Positions 32,875-42,006 of a stretch of DNA of 64,000 nucleotides are shown here, one piece after another. Numbering within the stretch: position 1 is the first letter of the stretch; the number at the start of each line of letters is the position of its first letter. The stretch is taken from the NCBI GenBank assembly GCA_945965395.1, contig CAMFND010000150.1, positions 1 to 64,000 of the forward strand, in the 5' to 3' direction. A program made the position numbers and the translations under genes. The notes beneath the pieces are model-generated. The model was not told the DNA's origin. It searched no databases and saw nothing but the letters and a program-made list of their open reading frames with translations. This DNA is from an uncultured Bacteroides sp. (lineage in GTDB: Bacteria; Bacteroidota; Bacteroidia; Bacteroidales; Bacteroidaceae).

Positions 32875-33756
32875 ATGAACACATGCTCCAGAAAATATAC
32901 CCCGCAAGAGTTGGAACAGCTGCACAAAGCTTTATATGAAATACTCGGCGAAATCGTACGCATCTGCGAGAAGCATCAGATTCCGTTCTTCGTGATTGGA
33001 GGAACAGCCATTGGTGCACTGTATGACAAAGCCATCCTTCCATGGGATGACGACATAGACATTGGAATGAAACGGGAAGATTATAACCGCTTCCTGAAAA
33101 TTGCTCCTCAGGAACTAGATTCCCGCTATTTTCTCTCATGGATAGAAACGGACCCGCATACTCCTTACTACTTTGCCAAGGTTAAAAAGAATCACACCCT
33201 TTTCGTGGAAGGACTTTTCAAGAATGTGCCTATGCATCAGGGTATTTTTGTCGATATTTTTCCTTTCGACCGCATTCCTGACAATCGCCGGCTGATGAAA
33301 ATCCAGCATGAGCTGGTCAAGTTCCTGAACTGCTGCCTGATTGGAAAAGAAGCCTGGCTCTGGAAGCATTGCCGCCCTTGTGAGATAGAAAATCCAACCA
33401 ACCGGGGATTTATAGGATGTCTGGCTAACTATCTTATCGACGTACTTTTACCCAAAAAGACCATTTTCCGACTCCTGACAGGGGCACAAACGTTTTTCAA
33501 TACACGAAAGACCCGCTACTTCAATAATGTCATGACCAAGACCGACCACGTGACGGAAAAAAGTCTGAACCAGTTGGAGCCGGTGAAATTCGGTCCATTA
33601 ACTTTAGCAGCTCCTCAAGGACTGGAAGAGTTTCTCCAGTACAATTACCCGAAACTGCACCGCTTCAATGAAGAAGAGCAGGCTCAGGTAGTAAATCATT
33701 ATCCAGAAGCATTGTCATTCGATACACTTGCTGAAAACAAAGACACCAAAAACTAA
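32875..33756 (+). CDS. LicD family phosphotransferase
   Basis: A 293-residue nucleotidyltransferase-fold protein of the LicD family, which transfers phosphocholine or similar phospho-groups (ribitol- or glycerol-phosphate) to glycans. Core motif: FFVIGGTAIGALYDKAILPWDD is present across residues 38-60, with the metal-binding DDDID and a later DIFPFDRIPD. The donor group is not shown by sequence; no licA/licC choline genes are in the window. Preceded by its own promoter. Confidence 0.9.
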   Translation: MNTCSRKYTPQELEQLHKALYEILGEIVRICEKHQIPFFVIGGTAIGALYDKAILPWDDDIDIGMKREDYNRFLKIAPQELDSRYFLSWIETDPHTPYYFAKVKKNHTLFVEGLFKNVPMHQGIFVDIFPFDRIPDNRRLMKIQHELVKFLNCCLIGKEAWLWKHCRPCEIENPTNRGFIGCLANYLIDVLLPKKTIFRLLTGAQTFFNTRKTRYFNNVMTKTDHVTEKSLNQLEPVKFGPLTLAAPQGLEEFLQYNYPKLHRFNEEEQAQVVNHYPEALSFDTLAENKDTKN

Positions 33757-33790
33757 TGAAATAAACTTTCATTTTTAATTTTATCACATC

Positions 33791-34852
33791 ATGAAATATT
33801 ACATCCCTGTACATACCGTCCCTGTCAACTACACCGGCTATCCGCCGTCTATTGATATAGCCGTACTAATTTTATTTTTTAATCGGCCAGAGCCCCTCGC
33901 AGCCGTATTTGAGCAGATAAAAAAGGCACGCCCCTCCAGATTATTTCTTTATCAGGATGGACCAAGAGAAGAAAAAGATATGCCTGGCATCCTGGCTTGC
34001 CGGAAGGTAGTAGATGAAATCGACTGGGAATGTGAAGTATATCAATGGTATCAGGAAAAGAATTTTGGTTGCGACCCCTCTGAGTATCTTTCCCAGAAAT
34101 GGGCATTCTCTTTTGTTGACAAATGTATTGTATTGGAAGATGATGATATTCCATCATTATCATTTTTCCCATTCTGCAAGGAATTGTTAGATAAATACGC
34201 AGATGACACACGTATCAGTATGATAACCGGTACAAACTACGATGAAATCAGTAAAGATATGCCATATGATTATTTCTTTGCTACCACCTTCTCTATTTCC
34301 GGATGGGCCAGCTGGCGTCGCGTCATCGATCAGTGGGATGAATATTATACTTTCCTGGATGACGATTTTAACCTGCAACAACTGAAAGACTATATCAAAG
34401 AACGAAAATATCAGAAAGAATTCATTGAATTCTGCCGACACCACCGGGAAAGCGGAAAAGCATATTACGAAACTATTTTCCATGCAGCCATATTCTTCAA
34501 CTCTGGTCTGAGCATTGTCCCGGCTAAAAACATGATCAATAACTTGGGAGCCACAGCCGGGTCTACCCATTTCGGAGGAAGTAATGACCTGCTGCCCAGA
34601 GGTTACCGGCGAATCTTCACCATGCAACGCCATGAATTGAACTTCCCGCTCAAACACCCACGATACATCATTGAGAATGTAGGATACAAGAACCGCATGT
34701 TCCGTATCATGGCATGGGGACACCCATGGATAAAAATTGGACGCTCCTTCGAAGAATTATACCTGAACCTGCGTCACGGAAATTTCAAGAACATCGGTAA
34801 AGCATTGGCAAACCGCATTAATAAATGGTTAGGACGCAACAAATGGCGCTAA
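33791..34852 (+). CDS. Glycosyltransferase, HlpA/GNT-I-like
   Basis: A 353-residue GT-A type protein resembling the 'hemolytic protein HlpA-like' and GNT-I-like family. It starts with IAVLILFFNRPEPLAAVFEQ, a RLFLYQDGPR strand, an EKNFGC segment and the metal-binding IVLEDDDIPS. ISGWASWRRVIDQW marks the acceptor region. The C-terminal 70 residues are basic and may touch the membrane. Function is likely addition of one sugar in the surface glycan; donor unknown. 34 bases after licD and 12 before the next gene. Confidence 0.82.
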   Translation: MKYYIPVHTVPVNYTGYPPSIDIAVLILFFNRPEPLAAVFEQIKKARPSRLFLYQDGPREEKDMPGILACRKVVDEIDWECEVYQWYQEKNFGCDPSEYLSQKWAFSFVDKCIVLEDDDIPSLSFFPFCKELLDKYADDTRISMITGTNYDEISKDMPYDYFFATTFSISGWASWRRVIDQWDEYYTFLDDDFNLQQLKDYIKERKYQKEFIEFCRHHRESGKAYYETIFHAAIFFNSGLSIVPAKNMINNLGATAGSTHFGGSNDLLPRGYRRIFTMQRHELNFPLKHPRYIIENVGYKNRMFRIMAWGHPWIKIGRSFEELYLNLRHGNFKNIGKALANRINKWLGRNKWR

Positions 34853-34864
34853 TTTGGAGATAAA

Positions 34865-35941
34865 ATGAATTCAAAGCTCAAGATTTATTTCTACCATACC
34901 CGCCTTACACGGGAAAGTTACGAAGAATGGAAAGATTTCCGGTTTCCCGGACATATTCTTTATGGTCTGCCGTTATTAGAAAAGTACGGCATCCAGTCTG
35001 TCATGCATCGGTATAAGCCTTATGTAACCCGATGGAAACTGATGCTTTATACCACAAAGGAAATACTTTTCTGCAAAGAGAAATACGAAGTGCTTTACGG
35101 TACATCTTTCCGTGGACTGGAATTAATTATCTTCCTGCGAGCATTGGGGCTATACCGGAAACCAATTGTCGTATGGCATCATACGGCATTGCGTAAATCG
35201 CCCAATCGTTTGAAAGAGACTATTTCCCGTTTCTTTTACCGGGGAATTGACCACATGTTTCTCTTCAGTCGTAAACTGATTCAAGACTCCATCGCAACTC
35301 ATAAAGTCCCGGAGCACAAGCTGGAACTCATTCATTGGGGACCTGATTTAGCTTTTTACGACCACTTATTGAAAGAGCTGCCCGCTGAACCACGTGAAGG
35401 TTTCATCTCCACAGGAAAAGAGAACCGTGACCTGAAAACCATGCTACAAGCTTTCTCACAAACGGATGAGAATCTGGAAGTCTTTATTGCAGAAGAATGT
35501 GGAAATCTCAACTACAAAAAGATAGCTGACAGTCTGACACTGACAGACGACATCTGCATTCACTATACCGAAGGAGTTATTCCTTATGAACTGGCCAAGA
35601 AAGTAGCCCGAAAGAAAGCCATCGTCATCTGCTGTCTGGATTTTCCTTACACGGTAGGACTAACTACATTAGTGGAAGCATACGCTTTAGGAATACCGGT
35701 TGTTTGCTCAAAGAATCCGAACTTCGAAATTGATATAGAAAAAGAAGGTATCGGCATCGCCGTGGAATATGGAGATGTAGAAGGATGGGTGAAAGCCATC
35801 CGTTACCTGTCTACTCACCCCGAAAAGGCCGGAGAAATGGGGAAAAATGCCAGAAAGCTGGGAGAAAAACGATTCAATCTGGAAATTTTCAGTAAGGAAA
35901 TTGCCCAAAGACTGTTGCACATAAGTACAAAAAACTCCTAA
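34865..35941 (+). CDS. Glycosyltransferase, GT-B fold (GT4-like)
   Basis: A 358-residue GT-B protein. The N-terminal half is divergent (KIYFYHTRLTRESYEEW). The C-terminal donor-binding half is clearer: HYTEGVIPYELAKKV, VEAYALGIPVVCSKNPNFEI with the conserved E, and GEMGKNARKLGEKRFNLE. This points to family 4-type retaining transferases. It lies inside the glycan cluster, 12 bases after the previous gene. An internal promoter for the next gene overlaps its 3' end. Confidence 0.82.
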   Translation: MNSKLKIYFYHTRLTRESYEEWKDFRFPGHILYGLPLLEKYGIQSVMHRYKPYVTRWKLMLYTTKEILFCKEKYEVLYGTSFRGLELIIFLRALGLYRKPIVVWHHTALRKSPNRLKETISRFFYRGIDHMFLFSRKLIQDSIATHKVPEHKLELIHWGPDLAFYDHLLKELPAEPREGFISTGKENRDLKTMLQAFSQTDENLEVFIAEECGNLNYKKIADSLTLTDDICIHYTEGVIPYELAKKVARKKAIVICCLDFPYTVGLTTLVEAYALGIPVVCSKNPNFEIDIEKEGIGIAVEYGDVEGWVKAIRYLSTHPEKAGEMGKNARKLGEKRFNLEIFSKEIAQRLLHISTKNS

Positions 35942-35946
35942 CTTTG
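35914..35946 (+). promoter_or_regulatory. Internal promoter before the GT4 gene
   Basis: GTTG (35914-35917), 21 bases, TAACTTTG (35939-35946), spanning the stop of the preceding gene and 22 bases before the next start. Confidence 0.5.
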
Positions 35947-35968
35947 CAGAAAAATTAAACTATACGCT

Positions 35969-37231
35969 ATGAGAGTACTGATCATCAACACCGCAGAACG
36001 CATCGGAGGAGCTGCCATCGCAGCCAACCGACTGATGGAAGCTTTAAAGAACAACGGAATAAAAGCCAAGATGCTGGTCCGTAACAAGCAAACCGATCAG
36101 GTGACGGTGGTTGCCCTCAAGAAATCATGGCTCAGAATCTGGCAGTTCACCTGGGAACGAATTGTCATCTGGGCAGCCAACGGCTTCAAACGGCATAACC
36201 TTTTTGCAGTGGATATTGCCAACACAGGTACAGATATTACCTCCTTACCAGAGTTCCGTCAGGCAGATGTGATTCACCTGCACTGGATTAACCAAGGCAT
36301 GCTTTCCTTGAAAGATATCCAACGGATTCTTGCTTCCGGAAAGCCTGTGGTATGGACCATGCACGACATGTGGCCTTTCACCGGCATCTGCCATTATTCC
36401 GGAGAATGCGAGAAATATACCGCACAATGTCATGACTGTCCGCTTCTACTGAAGCCTCATCATCATGACTTGTCGGAAAAGACGTTCCATAAAAAGCAAA
36501 AACTCTACGCTACGGCTCCCATTACGTTTATAGCTTGTAGCCGATGGTTGGAATCTATGGCACGCAGAAGCAGCCTGCTGCAAGGACACACCATTACAAA
36601 TATTCCTAATGCGATTAATACCAACCTGTTCAAGCCGCGTGCCAAAAAATTCGCACGCGAGAAGCTGCATCTGCCCACCGACAAGAAGCTTCTTTTGTTC
36701 GGCTCCATGAAGATTACGGATAAGCGTAAAGGAATAGACTACCTGATTAAGGCATGCAAACTACTGGCTCAACAGGAACCGGAATTGAGTCAGCAATTAG
36801 GAGTAGTGGTATTAGGAAGTCAGGCCGAACAGTGCAAATCTCTCTTCCCCTTCCCTATCTATCCCATGAATTACGTGAGCAATGAAAAAGAGCTGGTAGA
36901 TATATACAATGCCGTCGACCTCTACGTCACTCCTTCCTTGCAGGATAACCTACCGAATACCATTGTCGAAGCAATGGCCTGTGGCATTCCTTGTGTAGGA
37001 TTTAATGTAGGAGGTATTCCGCAAATGATTGACCATTTACACAATGGCTACGTGGCCCAATATAAATCGGCTGACGACCTGGCCAACGGCATTTGCTGGA
37101 CGCTGACAGAGGGAGACTACGAAACATTAAGCTCCGAAGCCTATCGCAAGGCTGTGACAACCTACTCTGAAGCAACTGTAGCCAGCCAATACATTCAAAT
37201 ATACAACCACATCACCGGAAAAAATGCATAA
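35969..37231 (+). CDS. Glycosyltransferase family 4
   Basis: A 420-residue GT-B transferase. MRVLIINTAERIGGAAIAANRL is the acceptor-side start, LHWINQGML and WTMHDMWPFTGICHY follow, and the donor site is PSLQDNLPNTIVEAMACGIPCVGF with the conserved EX7E-like pattern. A CxxC-type insert (CEKYTAQCHDCPLL) appears after HYSGE and is common in this WcaC/colanic-acid-like subgroup. It overlaps the following GT2 gene by 8 bases, indicating translational coupling. Confidence 0.9.
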   Translation: MRVLIINTAERIGGAAIAANRLMEALKNNGIKAKMLVRNKQTDQVTVVALKKSWLRIWQFTWERIVIWAANGFKRHNLFAVDIANTGTDITSLPEFRQADVIHLHWINQGMLSLKDIQRILASGKPVVWTMHDMWPFTGICHYSGECEKYTAQCHDCPLLLKPHHHDLSEKTFHKKQKLYATAPITFIACSRWLESMARRSSLLQGHTITNIPNAINTNLFKPRAKKFAREKLHLPTDKKLLLFGSMKITDKRKGIDYLIKACKLLAQQEPELSQQLGVVVLGSQAEQCKSLFPFPIYPMNYVSNEKELVDIYNAVDLYVTPSLQDNLPNTIVEAMACGIPCVGFNVGGIPQMIDHLHNGYVAQYKSADDLANGICWTLTEGDYETLSSEAYRKAVTTYSEATVASQYIQIYNHITGKNA

Positions 37232-37988
37232 CATTCATCATTTACATCCGAAGTTTTCCATCATCACGGTTACCTATAATGCCGGAGCCGTACTGGAAGA
37301 CACTATTCAGAGTGTCATCACCCAGACCTACAAGAATGTGGAATACATCATCGTGGACGGAGGTTCCAAAGACAGAACTTTACAAATCATTGAACAATAC
37401 AAGGAACATATACATACCGTAATCAGTGAGCCAGATAAAGGACTGTATGATGCCATGAACAAGGGAATCAAGCTGGCCACCGGTGATTACCTTTGCTTCC
37501 TGAATGCAGGTGACGAACTGCATGAAGACGATACTCTCCAACTGATGGTGCACTCCATTACAGAGCCCACACTTCCGGATGTGCTGTATGGTGACACAGC
37601 CATTGTGGACGAAGAAGGACACTTCCTGCACATGCGCCGCCTGGCTCCTCCAGAAAACCTGAACTGGAAAAGTTTCAAGGAAGGCATGCTCGTATGTCAC
37701 CAGGCTTTCTTCGCACGACGTGACCTTGTAGAGCCCTACAACCTTCATTATCGTTTTTCTGCAGACTTTGACTGGTGCATCCGAATCATGAAGAAAAGCC
37801 AGGTACTCCACCACACTCATCTGGTGCTTATCGACTACCTGAATGAAGGAATGACTACACGCAACCACAAAGCTTCCCTAAAAGAACGTTTCCGCATCAT
37901 GTGCAAGCATTACGGTATGATATCTACCGTGCTGCGTCATGCCTGGTTTGTCATCCGGGCCTTGAAAACTAAAAAGCGTCCCAGTTAA
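37224..37988 (+). CDS. Glycosyltransferase family 2 (WcaA/PGL-type)
   Basis: A 254-residue GT-A transferase. FSIITVTYNAGAVLEDTIQS, EYIIVDGGSKDRTL and the acceptor motif SEPDKGLYDAMNKGI followed by YLCFLNAGDEL identify the compact GT2 group common in capsule and exopolysaccharide clusters. Last gene of the cluster; its start overlaps the GT4 gene. The downstream spacer to the convergent YfhO gene is only 59 bases and has no strong hairpin. Confidence 0.9.
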   Translation: MHNIHHLHPKFSIITVTYNAGAVLEDTIQSVITQTYKNVEYIIVDGGSKDRTLQIIEQYKEHIHTVISEPDKGLYDAMNKGIKLATGDYLCFLNAGDELHEDDTLQLMVHSITEPTLPDVLYGDTAIVDEEGHFLHMRRLAPPENLNWKSFKEGMLVCHQAFFARRDLVEPYNLHYRFSADFDWCIRIMKKSQVLHHTHLVLIDYLNEGMTTRNHKASLKERFRIMCKHYGMISTVLRHAWFVIRALKTKKRPS

Positions 37989-38047
37989 GTGGCCTGAGCC
38001 TCTTCACTGGAACGCCTTTATTTCTTCAGACAAACTTCCCGGCCTGT

Positions 38048-40546
38048 TTACTTCTTACTTTTCTTTATGGCCAATACAATGGCTGCCAAAATTGCCAGGC
38101 CCAATATACCCAATGCAATGAAAGCAACGGTCTCGGTCACATGGAGTGATTTCGGGTCGAAAGTAAATTCTATTACATGTTTCCCGGCAGGCACATTCAT
38201 CGCACGCAGGATATAATCTGCACGACCATGCGATACCTCTTTTCCATCAATGAACGAACGCCATCCCGGATAGTAAATCTCAGCAAAGACTACCGTACCG
38301 CCCTTCGGAGAGTTTACCTCATATTTCAAGGCATTAGGTTCATAGCTTGTCAATAGAATCGTACTCAGGCTGTCTGCACCTGCAGAAGCTTTCACTTCGT
38401 TCTGGAACTTTTTATCTACCACTGCTACGTGGGCCGGATTTACCTGATGCAGCGCTTCTATTTCTTCATTGGCATTGTTCACATACTGCACCTCGTTAAC
38501 AAACCAGGCATTACCCAATGCATGAGGATTAAATACCGGAATAGTCTTACCCTGCTGCAACGGAATGATGAAATAACGTGTATTCAGCATATTCAGCACC
38601 GGAGTCAACGTATCGCCTACCTGACTTAAATCAGCTCCTACCGAGGGTAAAGTCTTATACAGAGCCGTAATTTCACCCTGAATGTGCTCATCAATCATCT
38701 CCTGATAACGGCGAAGCTTCGCTGCATGATACCCTCCAATACTTTTGTGCCAGTAGGCTGTATTGTTCTCATTAAAGGTATTGACCGACAGATTCAGTAC
38801 ACGATAATCCAAAGATTTGTCCTGAAGTATCTGCTTGTCTGTTTCCGAAGGTTCCAGGAAAGGCTGCATCTCCGTACCCTTTGCCACAAACTGCTCGTCA
38901 TACAGATAGCGTTTGTTTACACTCCACATATCTACCAGACAAAGCAAAGCCAGCAAACCAACCAGCAGCTGTGCTTTCAGTTTTCCGGCACAGTATCCCC
39001 ATAACAACACAGCTCCAATCAATACGACAAAGAAGCTTCTCCAGGCATCCGAAGTAAAGATGGACTTACGTATCTCCTCCAAATTAATTAAAATCGGAGC
39101 CAGCTGATCGGCCGGAATCGCATTCTGCAATGCGTTCATTTCGGCAGAAGACACATACGAAGGGAAGAAGAAGCCTGGAGCCAATGCAAACAGCAAAGAA
39201 AGACCTCCCGTCAATGCAAAAGTAATGTAGAACGACTTACGTGATTCATTCCACAACTGCGGGCGTTCTACCACTTCCTTTAACGCCATAATGGCCAGCA
39301 ACGGTATAGTAAATTCTGCAATAACCAGAATAGAAGATACCGCACGGAACTTGCTGTACATGGGCACATAGTCAATAAAGAAATCCGTCAGGCCCATAAA
39401 GTTATGTCCCCAGGAAAGTAATATGGAGAATACGGTTCCACCCACCAGTGCCCACTTCATCGGTCCTTTTACAATAAACAATCCCAGAATGAAGAGGAAC
39501 ATGACAAAGGCACCTACATATACCGGACCGGAAGTACCCGGCTGTTCCCCCCAATACTGTCCCAGCTGACTATACAATCCCATATAGTTAGGGTCGGCCT
39601 TCTCCATGGCTTTCTCATTTTGAGCCAAAGGAACAGAGGCCCCTCCTTTCACATTCGGAACCAGCAGCGAGAAAGTTTCTCCGATGCCATAGCTCCACTG
39701 TGTGATGTAGCTCCGTTCCAGTCCGCTATTGGTCTGGTTTGCACTATTCTCCTTTACCAGCTCACTTTTGCCACGCATGGTCTCCTTACTGTACTCATAC
39801 GTATGATACAAGTTTGACAAGTTCACACACACGCCCAACAGACCGGCAATTACCAGTACCACACTGGCTTTGATAAATTGAGGCATCTTCTTCTCCCGCC
39901 ATGCCATCACTCCATACGCAATGGCCATAAACAGCATGACAAACAAGAAATAGTAACTCATCTGCGGATGGTTAGCCACAATCTGCAAGGCCACAAACAA
40001 GGCCGTCACAATCCCTCCAGCCAACAGCTTACCACGATAAGCTAACACCATACCGGCAATGGTAGGAGGAATATAAGCCAGTGCTACAAACTTCCAGATA
40101 TGACCGGCCGCAATGATAATGAAGAAATAAGACGAGAACGCCCAGATAATGGCACCCAAGGCTGACATCCACACTTTAAAATCAAATGCACGCAAAAGGA
40201 TGTAGAAGCCCAGCAGCATGACAAATACATACCACACGTAAGTAGGCAGGAACAGATGATATACCTGCTGAATCCAGCCCAACGTATCGGTAGAGTCATA
40301 GCTCGGAGACATCTGGTAAGTAGGCATTCCTCCAAAAATGGAGTTTGTCCAGCGCGTACGTTCCCCCGTCTTCTCCAGGTATTCACTCATTTCACGTCCA
40401 GAACCGATGCCGGCTACCGCATCGTGCTGAGCCAGAATTCGTCCTTCATTTACCGCAGGATAGAAATACGCAAACGAAATAAGGGCAAAAAGCACGATTA
40501 CCACTACATCGGGTAATAGTTTCTTGAACAAGTTCATATTATTCAT
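38048..40546 (-). CDS. YfhO family membrane protein
   Basis: About 832 residues starting MNNMNLFKKLLPDV; ATG at 40537 is also possible. The frame is open further upstream, but that part overlaps mtnN on the other strand and is not credible. At least 11 membrane helices cover residues 10-560, with the first periplasmic loop AQHDAVAGIGSGREMSEYL typical of GT-C enzymes. The C-terminal 200 residues are a soluble beta domain (EIYYPGWRSFIDGKEV) before a final helix. YfhO proteins in Firmicutes glycosylate teichoic acids; the Bacteroides role is unknown, but a lipid-linked sugar transfer is likely. Confidence 0.88.
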   Translation of the reverse strand: MNNMNLFKKLLPDVVVIVLFALISFAYFYPAVNEGRILAQHDAVAGIGSGREMSEYLEKTGERTRWTNSIFGGMPTYQMSPSYDSTDTLGWIQQVYHLFLPTYVWYVFVMLLGFYILLRAFDFKVWMSALGAIIWAFSSYFFIIIAAGHIWKFVALAYIPPTIAGMVLAYRGKLLAGGIVTALFVALQIVANHPQMSYYFLFVMLFMAIAYGVMAWREKKMPQFIKASVVLVIAGLLGVCVNLSNLYHTYEYSKETMRGKSELVKENSANQTNSGLERSYITQWSYGIGETFSLLVPNVKGGASVPLAQNEKAMEKADPNYMGLYSQLGQYWGEQPGTSGPVYVGAFVMFLFILGLFIVKGPMKWALVGGTVFSILLSWGHNFMGLTDFFIDYVPMYSKFRAVSSILVIAEFTIPLLAIMALKEVVERPQLWNESRKSFYITFALTGGLSLLFALAPGFFFPSYVSSAEMNALQNAIPADQLAPILINLEEIRKSIFTSDAWRSFFVVLIGAVLLWGYCAGKLKAQLLVGLLALLCLVDMWSVNKRYLYDEQFVAKGTEMQPFLEPSETDKQILQDKSLDYRVLNLSVNTFNENNTAYWHKSIGGYHAAKLRRYQEMIDEHIQGEITALYKTLPSVGADLSQVGDTLTPVLNMLNTRYFIIPLQQGKTIPVFNPHALGNAWFVNEVQYVNNANEEIEALHQVNPAHVAVVDKKFQNEVKASAGADSLSTILLTSYEPNALKYEVNSPKGGTVVFAEIYYPGWRSFIDGKEVSHGRADYILRAMNVPAGKHVIEFTFDPKSLHVTETVAFIALGILGLAILAAIVLAIKKSKK

Positions 40547-40596
40547 AATTAATGTTTTCGGCAGGCAAAGATAACACAATACTGCCTGAAAAGTCG

Positions 40597-40604
40597 TAAA
40601 TTTG
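40597..40604 (+). promoter_or_regulatory. Candidate -7 box for mtnN-luxS
   Basis: TAAATTTG matches the consensus and lies 23 bases before the mtnN start, in the divergent spacer shared with the YfhO gene. No clear -33. Confidence 0.5.
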
Positions 40605-40627
40605 CCGCTGAAAATCTTTTTTAACGC

Positions 40628-41323
40628 ATGAAAATAGGAATCATTACGGCCATGTCTTCCGAACAGAAGCAACTGGCTAATCAACTCGAGAACAAGACTG
40701 AACGCAAAGAAGGTCCCTTCACCTACATTGAAGGAAACATCAAGCAAAATACCATCATCCTGATGCAATGTGGCATCGGCAAAGTGAATGCCGCTGCCGG
40801 AACGGTCGAACTTATCCGCAACTTCCAGCCCGACTGCATCATCAGTACCGGAGTAGCCGGCGGAATCGACACCTGCCTGAAAGTGATGGACGTAGTAGTC
40901 AGCCAGCAGATTGTGTACCATGACGTATGGTGCGGCGAAGGCAATGCCTACGGACAGATTCAGGGTCTCCCTACTTTCTTCCAGGGAAATGAAACCCTCT
41001 TCCAGTGTGCCCTTTCACTCGATACAGAAACGGCTATCCACGGAGGTCTGATTTGTACAGGCGACAAGTTTATTACCGACCGCAGCGAACTGGACGAAAT
41101 CAAGCATAACTTCCCGGAAGGACTGGCTGTGGATATGGAATCGGCTTCCATTGCCCAAGTGTGCTACCTTTATCAGATTCCTTTCATCAGTTTCCGCATC
41201 ATCAGTGACACTCCTGGAGCCGACAAGCACTTTGAACAATACCAGAATTTCTGGGGGGAAATGGCCGACCGTTCTTTCCACGTCACTGAAACTTTCCTGA
41301 AAGCATTACCCAACAAACTATAA
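40628..41323 (+). CDS. mtnN: 5'-methylthioadenosine/S-adenosylhomocysteine nucleosidase
   Basis: Cleaves adenine from MTA and SAH, feeding S-ribosylhomocysteine to LuxS. 231 residues of the PNP/UDP phosphorylase fold. [14 protein letters not shown] carries the catalytic glutamate, [16 protein letters not shown] and GVAGGID follow, and ending motifs are [14 protein letters not shown] and [10 protein letters not shown] with the catalytic aspartate. 7 bases before luxS, so the two enzymes of the activated methyl cycle form one operon. Confidence 0.95.
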   Translation: MKIGIITAMSSEQKQLANQLENKTERKEGPFTYIEGNIKQNTIILMQCGIGKVNAAAGTVELIRNFQPDCIISTGVAGGIDTCLKVMDVVVSQQIVYHDVWCGEGNAYGQIQGLPTFFQGNETLFQCALSLDTETAIHGGLICTGDKFITDRSELDEIKHNFPEGLAVDMESASIAQVCYLYQIPFISFRIISDTPGADKHFEQYQNFWGEMADRSFHVTETFLKALPNKL

Positions 41324-41330
41324 TCGCTTT

Positions 41331-41816
41331 ATGAAAAAGATACCAAGCTTTACAGTAGACCATATTCGTTTGCAACGCGGTATTTTCGTGTCACGCAAAG
41401 ATGAAGTTGGAGGTGAAATCGTTACCACCTTCGATATTCGTATGAAAGAGCCTAACCGTGAACCGGCCTTAGGTCCTGCCGCTATCCACACCATTGAACA
41501 CCTGGCAGCGACTTTCCTGCGCAATCATCCGGTATGGGCCGACAAGATTATCTATTGGGGACCAATGGGCTGTCTGACCGGAAACTACCTGATAGTAAAA
41601 GGTGATTTGCAATCTAAAGACATTGCTCCGCTGATGACAGAAACCTTCCGCTTCATCGCCGATTATGAAGGTGAAGTGCCAGGAGCCAGTGCAAAAGACT
41701 GCGGAAATTATCTGATGATGAATCTTCCTATGGCCAAATGGGAAGCAGCCAAGTTCTTGCATGAGGTGCTGGAACAGCTCACCGAAGAAAACTTAAACTA
41801 TCCGGCTTCCCTATAA
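41331..41816 (+). CDS. luxS: S-ribosylhomocysteine lyase LuxS (AI-2 synthase)
   Basis: Converts S-ribosylhomocysteine to homocysteine and the AI-2 precursor DPD. 161 residues with the metal site H53-x-x-E56-H57 in [12 protein letters not shown], catalytic C81 in GPMGCLTG, and the third histidine position replaced as usual by the CGNYLMMN cysteine (AKDCGNY). Complete. Coupled to mtnN. Confidence 0.97.
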   Translation: MKKIPSFTVDHIRLQRGIFVSRKDEVGGEIVTTFDIRMKEPNREPALGPAAIHTIEHLAATFLRNHPVWADKIIYWGPMGCLTGNYLIVKGDLQSKDIAPLMTETFRFIADYEGEVPGASAKDCGNYLMMNLPMAKWEAAKFLHEVLEQLTEENLNYPASL

Positions 41817-41878
41817 AATCAAATCACCTGTTTCAGAAACACGAACAGGCTATCACTTTATCAGATGCCGGAAAACAA

Positions 41879-41920
41879 AGCGTGCCGGCAGGCGCTTTTC
41901 AGACAGCCTGCCGGCACGCT
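41879..41920. terminator. Perfect 15-bp hairpin after luxS
   Basis: AGCGTGCCGGCAGGC and GCCTGCCGGCACGCT are perfect complements around a 12-base loop. Very GC-rich compared with the surroundings and placed between the convergent luxS and GH2 genes. No T-run follows on either side, so it is a strong structure but not a textbook terminator. Array D begins two bases later. Confidence 0.7.
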
Positions 41921-41922
41921 TC

Positions 41923-41993
41923 AGTACTTCTTAGGCAGTACCGAAGTACTTCCCTGGCAGTACTCCAGTACTTTCATGGAAGTACCGCAGTAC
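41923..41993. repeat. 22-bp-period palindrome array D (AGTAC)
   Basis: AGTAC starts at 41923, 41937, 41945, 41959, 41967, 41981 and 41989. Intervals alternate 14 and 8, so the period is 22. Each full unit is a 14-bp palindrome AGTAC-N4-GTACT with centre CGAA, TCCA or CGCA (41937, 41959, 41981), separated by 8 bases of TC/GG-rich spacer. The first copy is a half unit. Confidence 0.9.
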
Positions 41994-42006
41994 TACCTAA
42001 GGAGGA

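Noticed and set aside
40547..40921. N-terminal extension of the YfhO protein
   Set aside because: The open frame continues, but it lies antisense to the well-conserved start of mtnN and encodes a composition unlike a membrane protein N terminus.
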